A stretch of DNA of 64,000 bases from contig NZ_CP082904.1 in NCBI RefSeq assembly GCF_023517775.1, forward strand, positions 1,674,001 to 1,738,000, read 5' to 3'. Under the pieces are notes generated by a model. That model was not told where the DNA came from and did not search any database. It was given only the letters and a program-made list of their open reading frames with translations. Shown in pieces: positions 62,374-64,000 of the stretch. Source of the stretch: Mixta hanseatica. Its GTDB lineage: Bacteria; Pseudomonadota; Gammaproteobacteria; Enterobacterales; Enterobacteriaceae. Made by a program: the position numbers and the translations under genes. Every line of letters begins with the position of its first letter. Position 1 is the stretch's first letter.

Positions 62374-64000
62374 ATCAATCCTAACTCCCGCTGACTATAT
62401 CGACGCGCTGCCGCTGCCGCCGGACGGCAAAGCGGCGCTGTCGGCAAACCTGCCCGCCCCGGAGGCGGGCGGTGAAGTTTACAGTAAACTGCATCAGCAG
62501 CTGGGCCAGAACGGTCCGGCCGAAGCGCGTCCCGACGACGCGCCGCTGACCTCGGTAAAGTCACGTATTGAAATGAGCTGGCCGGAGTCGCTGGACGACG
62601 GTAAACAGTTCAGCGAGGATTATCTCGGTCGTACTACGCTGAAGGCGATGCCGCCGGTAAAGCGCTCGCTGATGTTCCCGGAAGCCTGGCGTACCAACCC
62701 GCTGGCGCGCGCCTGGGATTCGCTGCGCGGACGTAAGTCAACGCCGCGCTACGCCTCAGCGGAAGAGCAGCGTCAGGAAGACAAATGGCGTCATGTGGGA
62801 TCGATTCGTCGCTATATCCTGCTGATCCTGACGGTTTTCCAGACGGTGATCGCCACCTGGTATATGAAGACGATTCTGCCTTACCAGGGCTGGGCGCTGA
62901 TCGATCCGATGGATATGCTCAACCAGAACTGGCAACAGTCGCTGCTGCAGCTGCTGCCTTATGTCCTGCAAACCGGGATACTCTTTCTGTTCGCCATTCT
63001 GTTCTGCTGGGTATCGGCCGGTTTCTGGACGGCGCTGATGGGTTTCCTTCAGCTGCTAATCGGGCGCGATAAATACAGTATCTCTTATACGCTTACCGGC
63101 AATGAGCCGATCGATCCTAACCACCGCACCGCGTTGATTATGCCGATCTGTAACGAAGACGTAGAGCGCGTTTTCGCCGGTTTGCGCGCTACCTGGGAAT
63201 CGGTGGTGCGTAGCGGAGAGAGCCAGCATTTCGATGTTTATATCCTGAGCGACAGCTACGATGCCGATATCGCGCTGGCAGAGCAGAAAGCCTGGATGGA
63301 GCTGGTGCGTGACGTGGGCGGGGCAGGGAAGATCTTTTATCGCCGCCGCCGCCGCCGCGTGAAACGTAAAAGCGGCAACATCGATGACTTCTGCCGCCGC
63401 TGGGGCAGCCAGTACAGCTATATGGTGGTGCTGGATGCGGATAGCGTGATGAGCGGCGAGTGTCTGACCGGTCTGGTGCGCATGATGGAAGCGAATCCCA
63501 ACGCCGGTATTATCCAATCTTCGCCGAAGGCATCCGGAATGGATACGCTCTATGCGCGCTGTCAGCAGTTTGCCACGCGCGTTTACGGGCCGCTGTTTAC
63601 CGCTGGGCTTCACTTCTGGCAGTTGGGCGAGTCGCACTATTGGGGCCATAACGCCATTATCCGCGTGAAGCCGTTTATAGAGCACTGCGCGCTGGCGCCG
63701 CTGCCGGGCGAAGGCTCGTTTGCCGGATCGATTCTTTCCCATGACTTTGTCGAAGCTGCGCTGATGCGCCGCGCCGGCTGGGGCGTATGGATTGCCTACG
63801 ATCTGCCCGGCTCGTATGAAGAGCTGCCGCCGAACCTGCTGGATGAGCTGAAGCGCGACCGCCGCTGGTGTCACGGCAACCTGATGAACTTCCGTCTGTT
63901 CCTGGTGAAAGGGATGCATCCGGTGCACCGCGCGGTGTTCCTGACCGGCGTGATGTCCTATCTTTCGGCGCCGTTGTGGTTCCTGTTCCTTGCGCTCTCT
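62366..64000 (+). CDS. opgH: Glucans biosynthesis glucosyltransferase H (partial, 3' end outside window)
   Basis: First 545 codons of OpgH (about 850 residues in relatives); continues past the window edge. Two N-terminal transmembrane segments (around 145-165 and 195-225), then a GT2 domain with [16 protein letters not shown], the metal-binding [22 protein letters not shown] and RDRRWCHGN, the equivalent of the QxxRW motif. It polymerises glucose from UDP-glucose into periplasmic glucan backbones. Start overlaps the opgG stop, as in E. coli. Confidence 0.95.
   Translation, partial: MNKSILTPADYIDALPLPPDGKAALSANLPAPEAGGEVYSKLHQQLGQNGPAEARPDDAPLTSVKSRIEMSWPESLDDGKQFSEDYLGRTTLKAMPPVKRSLMFPEAWRTNPLARAWDSLRGRKSTPRYASAEEQRQEDKWRHVGSIRRYILLILTVFQTVIATWYMKTILPYQGWALIDPMDMLNQNWQQSLLQLLPYVLQTGILFLFAILFCWVSAGFWTALMGFLQLLIGRDKYSISYTLTGNEPIDPNHRTALIMPICNEDVERVFAGLRATWESVVRSGESQHFDVYILSDSYDADIALAEQKAWMELVRDVGGAGKIFYRRRRRRVKRKSGNIDDFCRRWGSQYSYMVVLDADSVMSGECLTGLVRMMEANPNAGIIQSSPKASGMDTLYARCQQFATRVYGPLFTAGLHFWQLGESHYWGHNAIIRVKPFIEHCALAPLPGEGSFAGSILSHDFVEAALMRRAGWGVWIAYDLPGSYEELPPNLLDELKRDRRWCHGNLMNFRLFLVKGMHPVHRAVFLTGVMSYLSAPLWFLFLALS

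Overview
The window reads as chromosome of an enterobacterium of the Erwiniaceae type (Pantoea/Erwinia/Mixta-like). The evidence is protein-level similarity to Escherichia coli K-12 core genes in conserved blocks, combined with a layout that E. coli does not have. Three blocks that lie apart in E. coli are joined here: yccT-yccU-hspQ-rlmI-yccX-tusE-yccA-serT-agp-yccJ-wrbA-rut; sdiA-yecF-uvrY-uvrC-pgsA-glyW-cysT-leuZ; and ymdB-clsC-opgC-opgGH. Genus is inference, because no rRNA or other marker gene is present.

1-5.1 kb holds small housekeeping genes (curli inhibitor, HspQ, RlmI, acylphosphatase, TusE, YccA) and two copies of the tRNA-Ser(UGA) gene, each with its own promoter and terminator. 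5.4-9.6 kb has a glucose-1-phosphatase with an unusual Ala/Lys/Pro tail, an aldehyde dehydrogenase, yccJ and wrbA. 9.7-16.5 kb is a pyrimidine-degradation (rut) operon without rutE; a sigma54 promoter, an IHF-like site and a RutR operator are readable ahead of rutA. 16.6-20.1 kb has a YdjM-family membrane protein, cycA and an extensin-like protein. 20.7-22.1 kb has an SdiA-like LuxR regulator, a perfect 20-bp lux-box-like palindrome and a LuxI-type AHL synthase, followed by ydgC, yecF, uvrY, uvrC, pgsA and tRNA-Gly.

The main feature is an insertion of about 20.5 kb (roughly 26.6-47.1 kb) between glyW and cysT-leuZ, which are adjacent in E. coli. It carries a two-partner secretion pair (short TpsA, TpsB) with an IS1 copy between them (9-bp target duplication), then a co-directional run of 14 genes that looks like a type II fatty acid/polyketide synthase coupled to an envelope exporter. 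The run comprises a ketoreductase (frameshifted as read), dehydratase, ACP, GcvT-like protein, a KS fused to a catalytically dead KS (chain-length-factor-like), a further KS with an altered active site, a KS-like protein, a Lol/Mac-type ABC ATPase and FtsX-type permease, a periplasmic helical protein, a LolA-like protein, an outer-membrane barrel, a malonyl transferase and a membrane protein. Inferred role: synthesis of an acyl or polyene-like chain and its delivery to the outer membrane. I do not recognise the cluster as a characterised system.

47.1-57.3 kb holds cysT-leuZ, a YoaK-like protein, a SulP transporter, an AriR-family small protein with a candidate small RNA upstream, a marR-emrB-emrA-nodT drug-efflux operon, two small membrane ORFs and a glycoside hydrolase. 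57.4-64 kb is ymdB-clsC, opgC and opgG-opgH (osmoregulated periplasmic glucans); opgH runs off the right edge.
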